Below the pieces are notes generated by a model. It was not told the origin of the DNA. It did no database searches and was given only the letters and a program-made list of their open reading frames with translations. DNA of 64,000 bases from Azadirachta indica (lineage: Eukaryota; Streptophyta; Magnoliopsida; Sapindales; Meliaceae): positions 1,114,824 to 1,178,823 of the forward strand of contig CM040440.1 in assembly GCA_022749755.1 (NCBI GenBank), written 5' to 3'. Positions 10,845 through 23,160 of the stretch are shown here, one piece after another; position 1 is the first letter of the stretch; each line of letters begins with the position of its first letter. The translations under genes were made by a program, and so were the position numbers.

Positions 10845-13206
10845 TTCCCTCGCTCCTCAAGATTATTCGTTCATGAATCTTAACCATCTACATCAAAAGG
10901 AGAAAGATCAACCATATTAAAAGTTGCATGCACAATATACTCACTAGGAAGATCTAATTTGTAGACATTATTGTTGATTTTCTCAACAACTTGAAAGGGA
11001 CCATCTCCTCTTTGATAAATCTTTGACTTCCTTTGAGTTGGAAACCTTTCCTTTCGCATATGTACCCAAACCCAATCACCAGGCTCGAATACAACACGCC
11101 TTCTTCCTTTGTTTAGGCTTGTAATTTGTTGATTCTTCTTTTCAATGTTCTTGCCATCTTCATGTAGTTTTCTCCCCAATTTTGCCTTCTTTTTCTCATC
11201 CAAGCTAGTTCTTTAATCACAAGGTAAAGGAACTAAATCCAAAGGGGTTACTAGGTTAAAACCATAAACAATTTTAAAAGGTGAAAAATCAATAGTAGAA
11301 TGCACAACTCTATTATATGCAAATTCAACAAATGGAATGCACTCTTCCCAATTCTTCAAAATTTTTTGGACAATAGCATGCAACAAAATTCCCAAAGTCC
11401 TATTCACAACTTCTGTTTGACCATCAGTTTGTGGGTGACAAGTAGTAGAATATAACAATTTAGTACCCAATTTACTCCACAAAACTTTTCAAAAATGATT
11501 TAGAAACTTTATATCTCTATCACTAACAATAATTTTTGGAATGCCATGCAAATACACTACTTCCCTAAAGAACAGATTTGCAATGTTAGTGGCATCATCG
11601 GTTTATTACAAGGTATAAAATGTGACATTTAGGAAAATCTATCAACCATTACAAAAATAGAATCTTTCCACTTTTTCGATCTAAGTAAACCTAAAATAAA
11701 ATTCATGAAAATATTAGTCCAAGGTTCACTAAAAATAGGTAAAGGAGTATACAAACCTTGATTCAAAACTTTATATTTAACTTGTTTGCACACAACACAT
11801 CTATCACAAACTCTTTGCACATCCTTTTTCATTTTAGACCAATAGAAGTGTTCATCTAAAGTGTCTAAAGTTTTTGTAATGCCAAAATGTCCCATTAAAC
11901 CACCCCATAAGACTTTTTAACAAGCAATTCTCTCAAAGAACAAATAGATATGCACAATTTATTTTCCTTAAATAAAAACCCTTCCATTCTATAAAACTTA
12001 CTATATGCAGCTTTTTCACATGCTTTAAAAATGCTAGAAAAGTCAGTATCATCATTATAAAGAGTTTTAATATGTTCAAATCCAAGCATTCTTGCATCTA
12101 AAGCATTAAGTAAAGTATACTTTTTTGAAAGTGCATCGGCCACAACATTGTCCTTACTTTGCTTGTATTTAATCACATAAGGAAAAGTCTCAATTAATTC
12201 GACCCATTTGGCATGTCGTTTGTTCAATTTACCTTTCCTTTTTATGAACTTCAAAGATTGATGATCAGTATGAATAAAAAATTTCTTGGGCCATAGGTAA
12301 TGCTGCTAATTTTCCAAAGCTCTAATTGAAGCATAGAGCTCTTTGTCATAAGTAGGATAATTCAATGAGGCGCCATAGAGCTTTTCGTTAAAGTAGGCGA
12401 TTGGCCTCTTTTCCTACATAAGAATAGCCCAATGCCTATCCTGATGCATCACATTCAGGTTCAAAAGTATTAGCAAAGTTAGGCAAAGCAAGAATGGGTG
12501 CCTTACAAAGCTTATCTTTCAATAAAGTAAATGCATGCTCTTGTTTTTTATCTCACATGAAAGTAAAATTCTTTTTAATTACCTCTGTAAGGGGTGCCGT
12601 AATGGTGCTAAAATCTTTTGTAAACCGTTTATAAAAACTAGCCAATTTATTAACGCTTCTTACCTCACTTACCGATTTAGGAGTAGGCCAATTTTTTATA
12701 ACACTTACCTTCTCTTCATCAACTTCAACACCTTGAACACTTACCACGAAAGCTAAAACACAATTCAATATAAACAAAAAGAACACTTTTTAAGGTTAGC
12801 ATATAACTTTTCTTTTTTTAAAATATCAAGTACAGTCCTTAAATGTTTTAAATGTTCATTTGAATTTTTGGAATACACAAGGATATCATCAAAGTATATA
12901 ACAACAAATTTTCCAATTAAATCTTTTAAATCATTGTTCATAAGTCTCGTGAAAGTATTAGGTGCATTCGTTAAGCCAAAAGGCATAACTAACCATTCAT
13001 ACAAGCTATTTTTTTTTTTTAAATGTAGTTTTCCTCTCATCGCCGTCTCTCATGCAAATTTGATGATATCAACTTTTCAAATCAATTTTGCTAAAGATAG
13101 TAAAACCATGCAATTCATCAAGCATATCATCTAGCTTAGAAATAGGATGGTGATACTTTACCGTAATGTTATTAATCGCACGACAATCAACACACATACG
13201 CTAGAA
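10845..13206 (-). pseudogene. pol fragment (integrase to RT), family A
   Basis: Minus-strand segments give, right to left: RT with [12 protein letters not shown] and [11 protein letters not shown] (near 12880), RNase H ([10 protein letters not shown]), the integrase zinc finger ([11 protein letters not shown]), the integrase core ([21 protein letters not shown]), and the C-terminus with [16 protein letters not shown] and [21 protein letters not shown]. Many stops and frameshifts separate the pieces. Gag, protease and the 5' LTR are absent. Order and motifs match the element at 1231-9490. Confidence 0.85.
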
Positions 13207-14595
13207 ACCATTTGCTTCTATTAGCTGTTGATGAACTTCAAGGCCTCATGATCTGAATAAAGAACAAATGGTTTTAAAAGAAGATATTAACTCCAATGAG
13301 CCAAAAAGCGACGAATTGCATACAACTCTTTATCGTAAGTAGAATATTTCTTAAGAGATTCATTTAGTTTCTCACTGAAGAAAGCAATTGGTTTGTTTTC
13401 TTGGCTCAAAATACCACCAATTCTAGTATTTGATGCATCACATTCAACTTTGAACACTTAGTTAAATTTTGGAAATGAAAGAATGGGCGCTTGAGTTACC
13501 TTACTTTTGATAGTGTCAAAACTCCTTTGTGCTTCTTCTATTCACTTTAAAGTTTCTGTCTTAAGAGACTCAGTAATTGGAGCAACAATTGTGCTAAACC
13601 TTTTAATAAAATGCCAATAAAACAATGCAAGGCCATGAAAACTTCGAATGTCAAGTAAAGACTTAGGCGTTGGCCAGTTGAGGATTGCTTCTACCTTGCT
13701 GGAATCCATCTTGATGCCTTCTTCAAATACAACATAGCCCAAAAAGAGTAGGCTGTTAGTAAAGAATTCACACTTCTTCAAATTAGCATATAGATTTTGT
13801 TATCACAGTGTGTCGAACACTTGACGGAGATGGTTGACATGTTGTTCTTCATCCTTGCTATATACAAGAATATCATCAAAGTATAAAACAACAAATTTTT
13901 CGATGAAAGGCTTGAAAACATGATTCATCAATCACATAAAAGTATTTGGAGCATTAGAGAGACCAAAGGGCATCACCATCCATTCGTAAAGCCCATCTCG
14001 AGTTTTAAAAGTAGTTTTTCATTCATCTCCAAGCCGTATTCTAATTTGATGATAGCCACTTTGAAGATTAATCTTCAAAAAGATTTTAGCCCCATGAAGT
14101 TGGTCTAAAAGATCATCTAGGCATGGAATTGGAAAGCGATAATCAGCTGTTATCTTATTTACCGCTCTACTATCAATGCATATACGCCACGATCTATCTT
14201 TCTTTGGTATTAAAAGTGCAAGAGACTCTTACTTTGTCGAGCCAATTCCTTTGCAATCAGCTCATCAACTTGTTTTTGTAACTCTTCATGCTCTTTTGGA
14301 CTCATTCGGTAAACTGCCTTATTTGGTAGAACAGCTCTTGATACAAGCTCAATACAATGTTGAATGTCCATCAATGGAGGAAGTCCGGGTGGGATCTCCT
14401 CTGGAACAACATCATGAAATTCTTCAAGAAGTTGCTTCATGATCTGTGGTGGTTTATTGCCATCTTCATTTTCCTCAAACACAACTAGAACATAAACTTC
14501 ATTAGCCAAATTCCACTCCTTTCGACATTCTAATATGACAAGCAAATTGTTTCCCTCCCCTTTTACAGGTTCAAGAATATTTTCCATTTTCAACG
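13207..14595 (-). pseudogene. Family B gypsy RT-RNase H fragment
   Basis: Minus-strand pieces encode the reverse transcriptase N-terminal region (PEEIPPGLPPLMDIQH and YRMSPKEHEELQKQVDEL, near 14250-14400), the palm region with MPFGLSNAP-like and YFDDIL-like sequence near 13870-13990, and RNase H (YDKELYAI-like near 13330). [18 protein letters not shown] near 13640-13690 is the usual RT/RNase H boundary. It is distinct from, though related to, the family A pol to its left. A family B LTR in the same orientation interrupts it at 14596. Frames are broken at several points. Confidence 0.8.
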
Positions 14596-15351
14596 TGATA
14601 CGAACCCAGTTAATAATGTGACAAAACCCAACACTGAATATTGTAAAGAACCCCAAGATTTCCTCAAGACGCAAGTTAATTGAGTTTAGAGCCGATACCT
14701 ATCTAAATAAGAAGCAAAACTATAAATACTCAAATGCCACACCAAAAATCTTTAAGAAAATACGTAAGAATCAAGATGATAAGTTTGATTGTTTTGAATG
14801 CAACAAGAAATTAGACTTGAAGAGTTCAAGAACAAGAACTTATAAGAAATAACTTATCACTCAAAATTACTTCCTTCATTTAAAAAATGAAAGCCTTTTT
14901 ATAGGCAAATATAAAGGAAAAATGTCAAAGGTTAGGCTAACAATCCTACCTAACGATTTGATAAATTAAAACTACCAATTTTAAACATGAAAACGTAAGC
15001 AATGACGTCATAGGTGTATAATATAAGTGATTACGTCATTATAAGATTTTAAAAATTACACAAATGGACTATAATTTTTGAATATTTCCATATTAGTTTT
15101 CTTGAACTCCGATCGCTTGAATGATGTTCACTGAGCCTAATTCTTCAAAACGTGTATCTTGAATTATATTTAAATCATAAATCTTTTTAATTAGTCCATT
15201 TAAGGTACTTTGTAATGTCTTGGCTCTAATTCTTGTAATCGATCCACTCGGCACGCTTAACGAATCATATAGATGTTGCAATTGAGTATCTCCAGCCTTA
15301 TTTGTGAGTTTCTCCTCCTGCTTACGTGGTTCCGCAATTTTGTTTGCATTA
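14596..15351 (-). repeat. Family B 3' LTR
   Basis: 756 bp, from TGATACGAACCC to GTTTGCATTA in plus orientation. The minus strand carries a TATA-like motif near 14896 (CTATAAAAAGGC). A purine-rich tract on the minus strand (15352-15364, AAGAGGGGAAGAA) lies just outside it. It inserted in the family B fragment that ends at 14595. Its own 5' end is missing. Confidence 0.78.
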
Positions 15352-15830
15352 TTCTTCCCCTCTTGAAAAAGATTTGTCATTAAATCGCTATTTACATTAA
15401 AAGGAGATAAGTCAGAAATATTAAAGCTTGTACTGACCTCATATTCACCTGATAGTTCAAGTTTGTAGGCATTGTTATTGATGTATTTCATTATTCGAAA
15501 TGGGCCATCTCTCCTTGATAGAAGTTTAGAACGTCTTTACTCAGGAAAACGCTCCTTCCTCATAGGTAACCAAACTCAATCTCCTGGTTCAAAGACAAGC
15601 TTCTTGCGTCTCTTATTAGCTTGCTTGGCATATTGTTCCATTCGTTGTTTTATGTGTTGGCTTGCTTTCTAATGAACCTGCTTAATAAAATTAGCTTTCT
15701 TCTTACCATCTAAATTAATGCGCTCACTCATAGGTAAAGGAGTTAAATCCAAAGGAGTTAGTGGATTGAAATTATAGACAATTTCAAAAGGTGAAAACTT
15801 AGTGGCAGAATAAACACAACGATTATAAAA
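15093..15830 (-). pseudogene. Family B integrase C-terminus, running into the LTR
   Basis: The minus strand encodes integrase sequence ([18 protein letters not shown] near 15750-15800), the GDWVW-like segment with frame breaks, then NNNAYKLELSGEYEV and DLSPFNVNSDLMTN. An open stretch of 132 codons (15093-15491) crosses the LTR edge at 15351, so roughly 86 codons are LTR-encoded. At 15830 the sequence switches abruptly to plus-strand family A integrase. Confidence 0.8.
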
Positions 15831-16110
15831 CAAGCCAAGTAAACAAAGGACGAAGGCGCGTTGTATTCGAGCCTGGTGATTGGGTTTGGGTACATATGTG
15901 AAAGTAAAGGTTTTCAACTCAAAGGAAGTCGAAGCTATATCCAGGAGGAGATGGTCCCTTTCAAGTTGTTGAGAAGATCAATGATAATGCCTACAAATTG
16001 GATCTTCCTGGTGAGTATACTGTGAATGCAACTTTTAATGTGGCTGATCTTTCTCCTTTTGATGTAGATGGTGAAGATTCGTGGACAAATTATCTTGAGG
16101 AATGTGAGAA
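15831..16110 (+). pseudogene. Family A integrase C-terminal fragment
   Basis: Starts at the [19 protein letters not shown] segment of integrase, on the plus strand, directly after minus-strand family B sequence. One stop (TGA, near 15899) breaks it before [21 protein letters not shown]. The polypurine tract GAGGAATGTGAGAA is at 16097-16110. All upstream parts of the element are missing. Confidence 0.82.
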
Positions 16111-16957
16111 TGATGCAAATACGGATGCACACAAGAGCAATGATCCAATTCAGCTACCTAATAGTCCCGTTACAAGAGTAAGAATGAAGAAATTCAAAGA
16201 TGCATTGAATGTGATGATTCAAGGTTTGTGGGATGATCTTGCAACAATTCAAGAGTGTAAGAAAGAGTCAAATATCAAGTTTGGACTTCAAGACAATAAT
16301 CAGAGCTTGGTAACATTGACACAAGTACAAGAAGGCAAAACCTGAAGATTAAAGTTTCTACGGAATTCAACTTCTTAAATTTGTATAAGGCCATATTTGA
16401 ATGATGTCTCAAGGCTAAGCAAGCATGTTCAAGTCTTTTAATTGCAGCTCGAATCAGATCGTCATCATGATGCAAGTTTCGGATTCCATGTGCCAGTTTG
16501 GGCTAAGTTGCTGTTCAATCCCATTATCTATTTTAATCTTATTTATAAACATATATTTATAGTTTGTTATCTGTTTGGGCTGTTAACGCTAATTATTAAG
16601 CCCAAATTCAGTTTATTTTTTTTAAGTGAGAATAAGTTTAATTTTGTGGCCAAACACTCCAATTAGGGTTACTTATCTCTTGTACCATTATATATTCAAC
16701 CACATGCTCCCATAGAGGTATGAATTACTTTTTCGAATGAAATAAAATTGAGAGTGTTTTCTCTTGTTTTGATTCTTGCTTGAATCAAGGTTCTTACAAT
16801 CAAAGCTAATTACTTTAAGGGTATTTATTCTAAGGTTCTATTTCACAAATTGAAATTGGGTTGCAGGCTTGGGTGAATCTGATTTACCTTTTCAAGAGGT
16901 TGCTTCCATGCGTAAAGATATTGGATCTCAAGTTTAATATACTCGGGGTTCGTATCA
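16111..16957 (+). repeat. Family A 3' LTR
   Basis: 847 bp, from TGATGCAAATACGG to GGTTCGTATCA. The pol frame stays open from upstream to a TGA at 16343, so 77 codons of pol lie inside this LTR. It abuts the satellite array at 16958 in mid-monomer. Confidence 0.88.
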
Positions 16958-18663
16958 AGACCGGTCGCACATCTTGTTACTCACCATCGCATCTGGATCA
17001 TTACAGTAAATTTTATATCAAAAACAGGGAAGTTGAAAACGTACAATTTTTGAAGCTGGAATTGTATAACGCAAAACAAACTCAGAAAACTACTTCGTTT
17101 CGAGATAGGCCACACGTCTTATTACTCACCATCGCGTAAGGATTCTTACAGTGCATTTTATTTCGAAAACGGAGAAGTTGAAAGCGTACAATTTTCGAGG
17201 CTGGAAATGTCTAATGTAATACGGACTCGAAAAATGACTTTGTTTCAAGACAGGCCGAACGTCTTGTTAGTCATCATCGCATTATGATCGTTATGGTGCT
17301 TTTTATTTCGAAAACGTAAATGTTGAAAACATATGATTTTTGGGACTGGAATTGTCAAACACAAAACGGACTCGAAGAATGATTTCATTTCGGGACGGGC
17401 CGGACATCTTATTACTTACTATCGCGTTTGGATCATTATGGTGCATTTTATTTCGAAAATGGAAAAGTTAAAAACGTATGATTTTCGGTGCCAAAATTGT
17501 CAAACGCGAAACAGACTCGAAAAACGATTTTATTTCGAGAGCGGCCGCACATCTCGTTACTCACCATCACGTCTGGATCATCACATTGAATTTTATTTCA
17601 AAAACAGAGAAGTTGAAAATGTACAATTTTCGAGGCTGGAATAACACAATGCGAACTTAGAAAACTACTTTGTTTCAAGACGGGCTACACGTCTCACTAC
17701 TCACCAATGCATAAGGATCCTTACGGTACATTATATTTCGAAAATGGAGAAGTTGAAGGCGTATAATTTTCGGGGTTGGAATTGTCTAACGTGATACGGA
17801 CTCAAAAAACGACTTTGTTTCAAGACGGGCTGAACGTCTTGTTAGTCATCATCGCGTTAGGATCGTTATGGTGCTTTTTATTTCGAAAACATAAATGTTG
17901 AGAACATACGATTTCGGGGCTGGAATTGTCAAATGCAAAATGGACTAAAAAACGATGTCGTTTCAAGACAGGCCGTACGTCTTGTCTCTTATCATCACAT
18001 AAGGATCGCTACGGTGCTTTTTATTTTGAAAACAAAAAACTTGAAAACATACGATTTTCGGTGTTGGAATTGTCAAACGCGGAACGGAGTCTAAGAACGA
18101 ATTCATTTCGAGACTGGCCGAACGTCTTGTTATTCACAATCGCGTGAGGATCCTTACGGTGCATATTATTTCAAAATGAAGAAGTTGAAAACGTATAATT
18201 TTTGGGGCCGGAATTGTCAAGCGCGAAACAGACAAAAAAAATGACTTCGTTTCAAGACGGTCTGACGCCTTGTTACTCATCATCACGTGAAGATCCTTAC
18301 GGTGCATTTTATTTTGAAAGTGAAGAAGTTGAAGACGTACGATTTTCAGGGTTGGAATTGTCAAATGCGAAACGGACTAGAAAACGACTTTGTTTCGAGG
18401 CGGGCCGCATATCTTGTTGTTCACCATCGCTTTAAGATCATTAAGGTGAATTTTATTTTAAAACAGAGAAGTTTAGAAAATACGATTTTTAGGGCCGGAA
18501 TTGTATAACGTGAAATGAACTCGAAAAACGACTTCGTTTCGAGACGTTTCGAGTCAGGCTGCACATCTTGTTACTCACTATCGCGTCAAGATCGTTACAG
18601 TGAATTTTATTTTGAAAACAGAGAAGTTGAAAACGTACGATTTTCGGACTGTACATCTTCATT
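16958..18663 (+). repeat. Satellite block 1 (~146-bp tandem repeat)
   Basis: About 11.6 diverged monomers. Typical motifs in order: CTTGTTACTCACCATCGCG, GTGCATTTTATTTCGAAAAC, GAAGTTGAAAACGTACGATT, TTCGGGGCCGGAATTGTCAA, and CGACTTCGTTTCGAGACGG. The ACTCACCATCG landmark recurs every 141-147 bp. Many CG positions vary as TG or CA. It is interrupted by a family T solo LTR at 18664 and then continues. Confidence 0.92.
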
Positions 18664-19435
18664 TGACACAGGAGTGTCCGAACAACAAGAGTAGAACTTA
18701 AGTGCCATTAAGTAAAAGAAGATTAACCTAATTTACTAAGTTATGAAGACACTGTCAGAGGGGTAATGTAGGAATTTAAACTATATTTACTGAAGTAATA
18801 TTTCAGAAAAAGGTTGGTACCACTAGAAATTTGAAGAAGTAAGCTTTCTATGAAATTTTACGGTTTAGCATTTGGAGTTTTCTAGAGAAAGTTATGACAA
18901 CTTCTTCACAACATGTTCATTTTCAAAGCAGAATTTGGATGCACAGATTTTAAAGATTTTTTAACTTAAATTCAATGTGTTTTATTTAATTTCTACATGA
19001 TAGAAGGATTTGGTGAGTTGTATTCAAAGTCTTAACTGTTTTGGTTTATTTTTAAAGAATTTTAAATGTTTGTATTCATTTGTTAAAGTTAGGTAATGTA
19101 TTGGCCTAACCATTGAAATTTCTAATAGTTGTTGGCCTAACCTTTAACATTTTTTTTCCTTGTAAGAGCCAATATAAAAGCTTCAAGTATGTAATATTGA
19201 AATTAACTGGTTTTAAAGTTGAGTTTATTAATATTCTTGTATTTTATACTCTATATCTCTTGGAGAATTTTTCATAGAGTGATGAGTATTTTCTTTTAAG
19301 CTCTACAACCTTTAATAACAATTTTAGGGTGGTATTTCTGTGTCCCTTTATTGTTAATATTTGGAATAAAGTTTAGTAACCTATTTTTCTTTAGCAAATG
19401 TTAATTTCTCTGCAAAACTCCATTTTTCAGTATTT
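18664..19435 (+). repeat. Solo LTR, family T, inside the satellite
   Basis: 772 bp starting TGACACAGGAGTG, matching the LTR at the left edge (minus) and at 43138. Its ends are decayed (…CAGTATTT). The flanks TCATT (18659-18663) and TCGTT (19436-19440) are a target duplication with one mismatch. A TATA-like TATAAAAG is at 19173-19180. No internal region is present, so it arose by LTR-LTR recombination. Confidence 0.8.
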
Positions 19436-20826
19436 TCGTTTCGAGACGGACCACATGTCTTGTAACTCACCATCGCATGAATATTGTTACAATGTATTTT
19501 ATTTCGAAAATGGAGAATTTGAAAATACAAAATTTTCGAAGCTGTAATTGTCAAATGTGAAACAAACTAGAAAAACGACTTCACTTCAAAACGGGCTGCA
19601 TGTCTTGTTACTCACCATTGAGTGAAGATCTTTACTGTACATTTTATTTTGAAAACAGAAAAGTTGAAGACGAACAATTTTTCGGGGCTGGAGTTGTTGA
19701 ACATAAAGCAAACTTGAAAAACGACTTCGTTTCCAGACATGCCACACGTCTTGTTACTTACCATTGTGTGAGGATTGTTATGAAGCATTTTATTTTGAAA
19801 ATAAAGAAGTTGAAAATGTACAATTTTTAGGGCGAAATTATTAAACGCGAAACGGACTAGAAAAATGATTTCGTTTCGAGACAGGCCATACGTCTTGTTA
19901 CTCACAATCGCATGAATATTGTTACAATGTATTTTATTTCGAAAATGGAGAATTTGAAGGTCGTTACAGCGCATTTTATTTTGAAAACAGAAAAGTTGAA
20001 AATGTACAATTTTCAGGTGGGAATTGTCAAACATGAGACGAACTGGAAAAATGACTTCATTTTAAGACAGGCCACATGTCTTGTTACTCACCATCGCGTG
20101 AGAATCCTTACAGTACATTTTATTTCGAAAATGAAAAAGTTGAAAACGTACTATTTTCGGTGTCGGAATTATCAAACGCGAAATAGACGCGAAGAACGGC
20201 TTCATTTCAAGACGGGCAATAGGTCTTGTTACTTTTATAGTCGCATGGGGATCCTTACAGGGCATTTTATTTCAAAATCAAAGAAGTTAAAAACGTATGA
20301 TTTTTGAGGCCAAAATTGTTAAATGCAAAACAAACTCGAAAAATAACTTCGTTTCGAGATGGGCCACACATCTTGTTACTCACCATCGTGAGAGCATTCT
20401 TACGGTGTATTTTATTTAAAAAACGGAGAAGTTAAAAACGTAAATTTTCGTACCCCAAATTTGTCAAACGTGCTACGGACTCGAAAAATGACTTCGTTTT
20501 GAGAGTAGTTGCACATTTGTTACTTATAATCACATGAGGATAGTTACGGTGCATTTATTTTGGAAAATAGAGAAGTTTAAAGCATACGATTTTCAGAGCC
20601 GTAATTGTCAAACTCAAAACGAACTTGAAAAAGAACTTCATTTTGAGATGAGTCATAGGTTTTGTTACTTACCATTGCGTGAAGATCCTTACAGTACATT
20701 TTATTTATAAAAATGGAGAAGTTGAAAAAAATGTACGATTTTTGAGGCCCGAATCGTCAGACACGAATCGGACTAGAAAAATGACTTCATTTACAGACGT
20801 GCCACATGTTTTGTTACTCATCATTG
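19436..20826 (+). repeat. Satellite block 2
   Basis: About 9.5 further ~146-bp monomers of the same satellite, with one truncated or fused monomer near 19912-19990. It ends at CATTG (20822-20826), the left target site of a family C element, and resumes at 22540. Confidence 0.9.
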
Positions 20827-20879
20827 TGATGTGAACTTGTTAGACGACCTGCTCTAAGAACTCTTGAAACCATTATTAT

Positions 20880-20892
20880 GCTCTGATATCAA
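20880..20892 (-). promoter_or_regulatory. Primer binding site, family C
   Basis: The minus strand reads TTGATATCAGAGC two bases after the LTR end. It differs at one base from the initiator Met tRNA complement TGGTATCAGAGC (G to A). Confidence 0.7.
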
Positions 20893-21061
20893 CTGATGTG
20901 AACCTCGCCAACGATGTGACAAAACCCAATACCAAACATGATGTTGAACTTTACCAACAATGTGACAACCTAAAACTAACGTGATAATAAGCCTTGTCAA
21001 CAATGTGACAGAAACTTGACACCAAATATGATATGTAACCCCAAGATTTTCAAGACACGAG

Positions 21062-21864
21062 TAATACGAACCTTGCCAATAACGTGACAAAACCCAACAC
21101 CTAATGTACCCCCAAGATTTCCCCAATATGCAAGTCTATTATTAAACCTTGACCCGAATACCTATCTAGATATGAACCAAAACTATGATTACTTAAACAC
21201 CACACCAAAAATTCTTAAGAAAACACTTAAAAATTTAGATGATAAGTTTGGTTGTTTTGAACGCCACAAGAAATTAAACTTGAAGAGTTCAAAAACAAGA
21301 ACTTATAAAGAATAACTTAACACTCAAAATTGCTTGATTTATTTTGGAAATGAAGGCCTTTTTATATGCAAATATAAAGAGAAAAACGTCAAAAATTAGG
21401 CCCACTACCCTACCTAATAATTTGACAAACTAATACAAACTTTATAACTTTTGAAAAAAACAAACTTCAAACATAAAGATGTAAACAATGACGTCATAAG
21501 TATATTACATAAGCAATGACATTATACGTGTATGATGTAAGTGATTACATCATTTAAAATTCTTAAAATTACACAAACGGACTACAATTTTTGAACATTT
21601 TCACATTAATTGTCTTGAACTGCAAACGCTTGAATGATGTTCACTGAGCCTAATTCTTCAAGATATGTAACTTAAATTGCCTTTAAATCACACATTTTTT
21701 TAATTAGTCCATTTAAAACACTTTGCAATGTCTTGACTCTAACTCTTGTAATCGGTCTGCTCAGCACATTTAGTGAGTCATATAGATGCTACAATTGAGT
21801 ATCTCCAGATTTATGTTTGAGTTTCTCCTCTTGTTAATGTGGTTGCACAACTTTGTTTGTATTA
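21062..21864 (-). repeat. Solo LTR, family B, nested in a family C LTR
   Basis: 803 bp, from TAATACGAACC to GTTTGTATTA in plus orientation, flanked by ACGAG (21057-21061) and ACAAG (21865-21869), a target duplication with one mismatch. It includes decayed LTR-encoded integrase C-terminus at 21610-21850. The surrounding family C LTR is continuous on both sides. Confidence 0.75.
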
Positions 21865-22539
21865 ACAAGTTTGTTGAGCCTTGACCCATTGCCTAACTAG
21901 ATAAGAACCAAGTACTACAGTTGTTTAAAGATGTCTCACCAAGAATCTCAAGAATCATTAAAGAATTAAGGTGATAAATTTACTTATTGAACGCCACAAG
22001 AATATAATTCTTAATAAGTTCGCAAGTTCTTAAAAGAACTAAAAAAATAATTTATTTCTTATTGAAAATAATATTGAGAACTAATGTTCTGAATTTCAAC
22101 ACAATATTAGCCCCATATAAATAGGCTAATAAAAATTCTAGATAAAATAAAAATAGAAATCCAAAATTAAGTAGGAATAGAAAATCTTAACTTATATAAG
22201 AATTAAAATCCTAAATTAAAATAAAAAACTATAATCCTAATATAATTAAGAAAAATAAAAATAACAATCCTAAATAAATTAGAAAACTAATTCTATATTA
22301 AATAAGGAATCTTTAAAAGCCTAAATTATCTATGCGGCATTAGGATTTATTAGCACAGAGACATTTTATTCTTCTTCTTATAATCCACTTGAATTCTTAT
22401 CATGTATTCAGCCCATCTGTTGTAATTTAGCCTACATGAAAAGTTAAATGGATTATGTGAACGCTGCCCTTAAGTCTTTCTAAGCCCATATGAGAGTTTT
22501 CTATCTTGTATGTATGGTTGCATAACTTTGTTCACATCA

Positions 22540-23160
22540 CATTCCGTGAGGATCGTTACCGTACATTTTATTTCGAAAACAGAGAAGTTAAAAACGTACG
22601 ATTTTCGGGACCGGAATTGTAAAATGCGAAATAGAATCGAAAAACGACTTCGTTTCGAGACGGGCCACGTGTGTTGTTACACACCATCGTGTGAGGATTG
22701 TTGTAGTGCATTTGATTTCAAAAACAGAGAAGTTGAAAACGTACAATTTTCAGCATTAGAATTGTCAAATACAATGCAGACTCAAAAAACGACTTCGTTT
22801 TGAGATAGGCTGCATGTCTTGTTACTCATATCACGTGAGGATTGTTATAATGCTTTTTATTTCAAAAATATAAAAGTTGAAAACCTATGATTTTCGGGGT
22901 TAGAATTGTCAAACGCGAAACAGAGTAGAAAATGACTTCGTTTTCAGACAAGCCACATGTCTTGTTACTTACCATCACGTGAGGATCATTACGGTGCATT
23001 TTATTTCAAAAACAGAGAAGTTGAAAACAAATGATTTTTGGGGTTGAAATTGTTAAACATGAAACGGACTGAAAAAGAGACTTCGTTTCCAGACGTGCCA
23101 CATTTGTAAAGATCATTACGATGTATTTTATTTTGAAAATAAAAAAGTTAAGAAGCATTT
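22540..23160 (+). repeat. Satellite block 3
   Basis: About four ~146-bp monomers, continuing in phase from the monomer interrupted at 20826. It is cut at about 23160, where Athila-like pol begins. Confidence 0.9.

Larger units (their letters stand above)
10026..13206 (-). mobile_element. Truncated family A element, minus strand
   Basis: Consists of a 3' LTR (10026-10844), a polypurine tract and pol sequence reaching back into the reverse transcriptase. It is cut at about 13206 by family B sequence. It inserted into the LTR that ends at 10025; ACTAG (10021-10025) would be its target site, but its other end is missing here, so the duplication cannot be checked. Confidence 0.8.
20827..22539 (-). 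mobile_element. Family C element with near-total internal deletion
   Basis: Inserted in the satellite: flanks CATTG (20822-20826) and CATTC (22540-22544), and the monomer continues across. The ends are perfect inverted repeats, TGATGTGAAC and GTTCACATCA. On the minus strand it consists of one LTR (22539 back to 20894), a primer binding site, ~55 bp of leader, and the last ~10 bp of a second LTR. No coding sequence belongs to it. A family B solo LTR (21062-21864) is nested inside its LTR. Confidence 0.78.

Noticed and set aside
16861..20307. Many short open frames on both strands in the satellite blocks (60-140 codons)
   Set aside because: The frames recur with the 146-bp repeat, change frame between monomers and match no protein family; they follow from the repeat.
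16958..23160. CRISPR-like array
   Set aside because: Monomers are tandem with no unique spacers, the period is ~146 bp, and this is a plant nuclear sequence.
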